A stretch of DNA of 64,000 nt from the NCBI RefSeq assembly GCF_904067045.1, contig NZ_CAJFDC010000014.1, positions 310,001-374,000 on the forward strand, in the 5' to 3' direction. Positions 62,900 through 64,000 of the stretch are shown here, in pieces (position 1 is the stretch's first letter; each line of letters begins with the position of its first letter). A model generated the notes under the pieces. That model was given only the letters and a program-made list of their open reading frames with translations. It searched no databases and was not told where the DNA came from. The stretch comes from Pseudomonas sp. FEN. Its GTDB lineage: Bacteria; Pseudomonadota; Gammaproteobacteria; Pseudomonadales; Pseudomonadaceae. Made by a program: the position numbers and the translations under genes.

Positions 62900-63240
62900 A
62901 TGCCGCAGCATCGGATTTCCAACGCGGCTCGCGCCGACATTGTCGACATCCTCAGGTTATCCAGACGCAGTTCGGCGATCAGGCACGCTAGCGTTACCAA
63001 GTGCTGATCCTCACAGCGCCGCAAGCGATTGCCGGCACGCCTTATCGCATTGGCAGCCACGAACGCGATGAGCTTGCACCGCGCCTTCGCAGCTATCACC
63101 TCATCTACTCACGCCAGCAGGCTAAACACCCCCCATGGAACAGTCAAAAGCCCGCGCCATGTCGTGCTCTATCGCGCGGCAAACAACGACGTGATCGAGG
63201 TCGTCCGACTCCTTCATGACGCCATGGAAGTGCAGTTGCA
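62900..63240 (+). pseudogene. parE: ParE-type toxin gene, disrupted
   Basis: Begins two bases after parD. Pieces of one ParE protein occur in different frames: PQHRISNAARADIVDILRLS, then (after loss of one base near 62961) QTQFGDQAR with a TAG at 62989, YQVLILTAPQAIAGTPYRIG, SHERDELAPRLRSYHLIYSR, then (after an extra C in the C6 run at 63129-63134) PRHVVLYRAANNDVIEVVRL. So there are one deletion, one insertion and one nonsense codon. The 3' end abuts the integrase remnant on the other strand. Confidence 0.85.
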
Positions 63241-63475
63241 CGCCCCTCGCGACCAGCGCCCTGGCAACATCGCGCAGAGCACGAGCATCTCGTAAGCTAA
63301 TTTCAGGATAGGTACCGAGAGAAATACGGGGTTGCTTTTCCACCCAGGAAAAGCGGAAGAGCCAGTACTTGGCGCCTTTCGCATTCACGAAAAGAGCGAG
63401 GCCGTTGTAGTCAGGGAGGGTGTAGTCCTAGGCACGAGGTTTGCCGTGTCGGACCGCGGTATCGGTGAAGGCCAT
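63240..63475 (-). pseudogene. P4-type tyrosine integrase N-terminal remnant with an in-frame stop
   Basis: From ATG at 63473-63475 (GGAGAC upstream) the frame reads MAFTDTAVRHGKPRA, a TAG at 63428-63430, then DYTLPDYNGLALFVNAKGAK, YWLFRFSWVEKQPRISLGTY, PEISLRDARALRDVARALVA. This is the arm-binding domain of P4/ICE-type integrases, which normally exceed 400 residues. The catalytic domain is missing and similarity ends near 63240, where parE-like sequence begins. Same direction as the tRNA, 214 bases inside it: the normal place for an island integrase. Confidence 0.8.
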
Positions 63476-63622
63476 CGTACAGTCTCCGTCTCGTTTGGAT
63501 GGAGGAGATTTGTACGGTTTCCAGCGAGGCGAGTGCCACGAAAAAGTGATTTACCAAATGCCAAATTGATGTACTAAAAAATCGTGGCTAGGTGTGGTGT
63601 CGAGTGGAACCTACCGGAAACA

Positions 63623-63648
63623 AAAAAAGAGACCTAAGTCTCTTTTTT
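63623..63648. terminator. Terminator downstream of tRNA-Gly
   Basis: Stem of eleven base pairs (AAAAAAGAGAC with GTCTCTTTTTT), loop CTAA. It ends transcription of the tRNA and probably pgsA on the minus strand, and could work from the plus strand too. Confidence 0.8.
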
Positions 63649-63688
63649 CAATTTCTACAGACTTCAATGGAAGCCAATAGAACAATAA

Positions 63689-63765
<77 letters not shown>

Positions 63766-63828
63766 GTCTTGGTGATGCGCATTGTATAGAATCCACGCCT
63801 CACGTCAACCCCTTGATTCAAAATAGTT

Positions 63829-64000
63829 TTATTTCTTTTCAGGATTTTCCGCATTGATCTTCAAATGCGGCCACGCCGCCCGCAGATACTGCAGCATCGA
63901 CCACAGGGTCAACACCGCCGCCGCCATCAGCAAGGCATAGCCCACCAGCACCCAGAAACTGAAGTCCGAGGGATTGGCCAGCAAGATCACCAACGCCAGC
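63829..64000 (-). CDS. pgsA: Phosphatidylglycerophosphate synthase (CDP-diacylglycerol--glycerol-3-phosphate 3-phosphatidyltransferase), C-terminal part
   Basis: 56 C-terminal codons are visible; the gene starts beyond the right edge. Hydrophobic segments (LALVILLANPSDFSFWVLVG, YALLMAAAVLTLWSMLQYL) are followed by RAAWPHLKINAENPEKK, as in Pseudomonas PgsA. It is a membrane enzyme of phosphatidylglycerol synthesis. It is a housekeeping gene directly upstream of tRNA-Gly and marks the return to core chromosome. Confidence 0.85.
   Translation of the reverse strand, partial: LALVILLANPSDFSFWVLVGYALLMAAAVLTLWSMLQYLRAAWPHLKINAENPEKK

Overview
The window looks like a chromosomal segment of a Pseudomonas (fluorescens/putida-type). 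The right edge carries the 3' end of pgsA next to a tRNA-Gly(GCC), an arrangement familiar from Pseudomonas. The rest is accessory metabolism and efflux: two RND tripartite pumps, a branched-chain-amino-acid-type ABC importer, and several catabolic clusters with Pseudomonas-like regulators.

Layout. (1) 1-3.3 kb, minus strand: livM (cut by the window edge), livH, livG and a shortened acyl-CoA-synthetase-like pseudoenzyme, behind a sigma-54-like -24/-12 element. A sugar-binding-protein fragment and an intact acyl-CoA synthetase follow at 3.6-5.9 kb. (2) 6.1-14.2 kb: RND pump 1 (permease and adaptor on minus, outer-membrane factor on plus), with its TetR repressor between them. Two GTGAC-N14-GTCAC boxes sit on the two outward promoters. 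An SDR and a paralogous TetR gene follow. (3) 14.2-15.6 kb: an IS66 transposase remnant fused in frame to the signalling domain of a chemoreceptor. (4) 15.7-23.5 kb: RND pump 2 (OMF-MFP-permease, minus) divergent from an OmpR-type regulator and histidine kinase. (5) 23.5-40.8 kb: a probable catabolic and transport region. It holds an MMPL-type RND protein with a YCF48-like partner, a DUF1329/DUF1302 pair (DUF1302 frameshifted at a G6 run), a truncated LysR gene, a five-gene operon (PLP aldolase-like, aldehyde dehydrogenase, MFS, SMP-30 lactonase, SDR) ending in a strong terminator, an SCP2-like protein, a class II aldolase and an AraC regulator.

(6) 40.9-63.7 kb is read as a genomic island of about 22.8 kb at tRNA-Gly. 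A 22-bp segment at the tRNA 3' end (63689-63710) recurs with one mismatch at 40904-40925. An integrase gene remnant with an in-frame stop lies just inside, beside the tRNA, so the island is probably fixed. The cargo has two blocks. Block A (41.6-57.0 kb) has three paralogous acyl-CoA-dehydrogenase-fold flavin monooxygenases, an FMN reductase, a nitroreductase, two SnoaL-like proteins, two MFS transporters, a GntR-type regulator with two winged helices, RibBA and an OprB-like porin. Block B (57.3-61.5 kb) has an extradiol dioxygenase, an FAH-family hydrolase, an aldehyde dehydrogenase and an acetoacetate-decarboxylase-like enzyme.

The island reads as a self-contained upper and lower pathway for an aromatic or heterocyclic substrate I cannot name: porin and MFS uptake, reduced-flavin hydroxylation with its own flavin supply, ring cleavage, semialdehyde oxidation and decarboxylation. 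It is the best candidate here for an undescribed system. Its right end is decayed: a LacI-like fragment, parD with a broken parE, and the integrase remnant.
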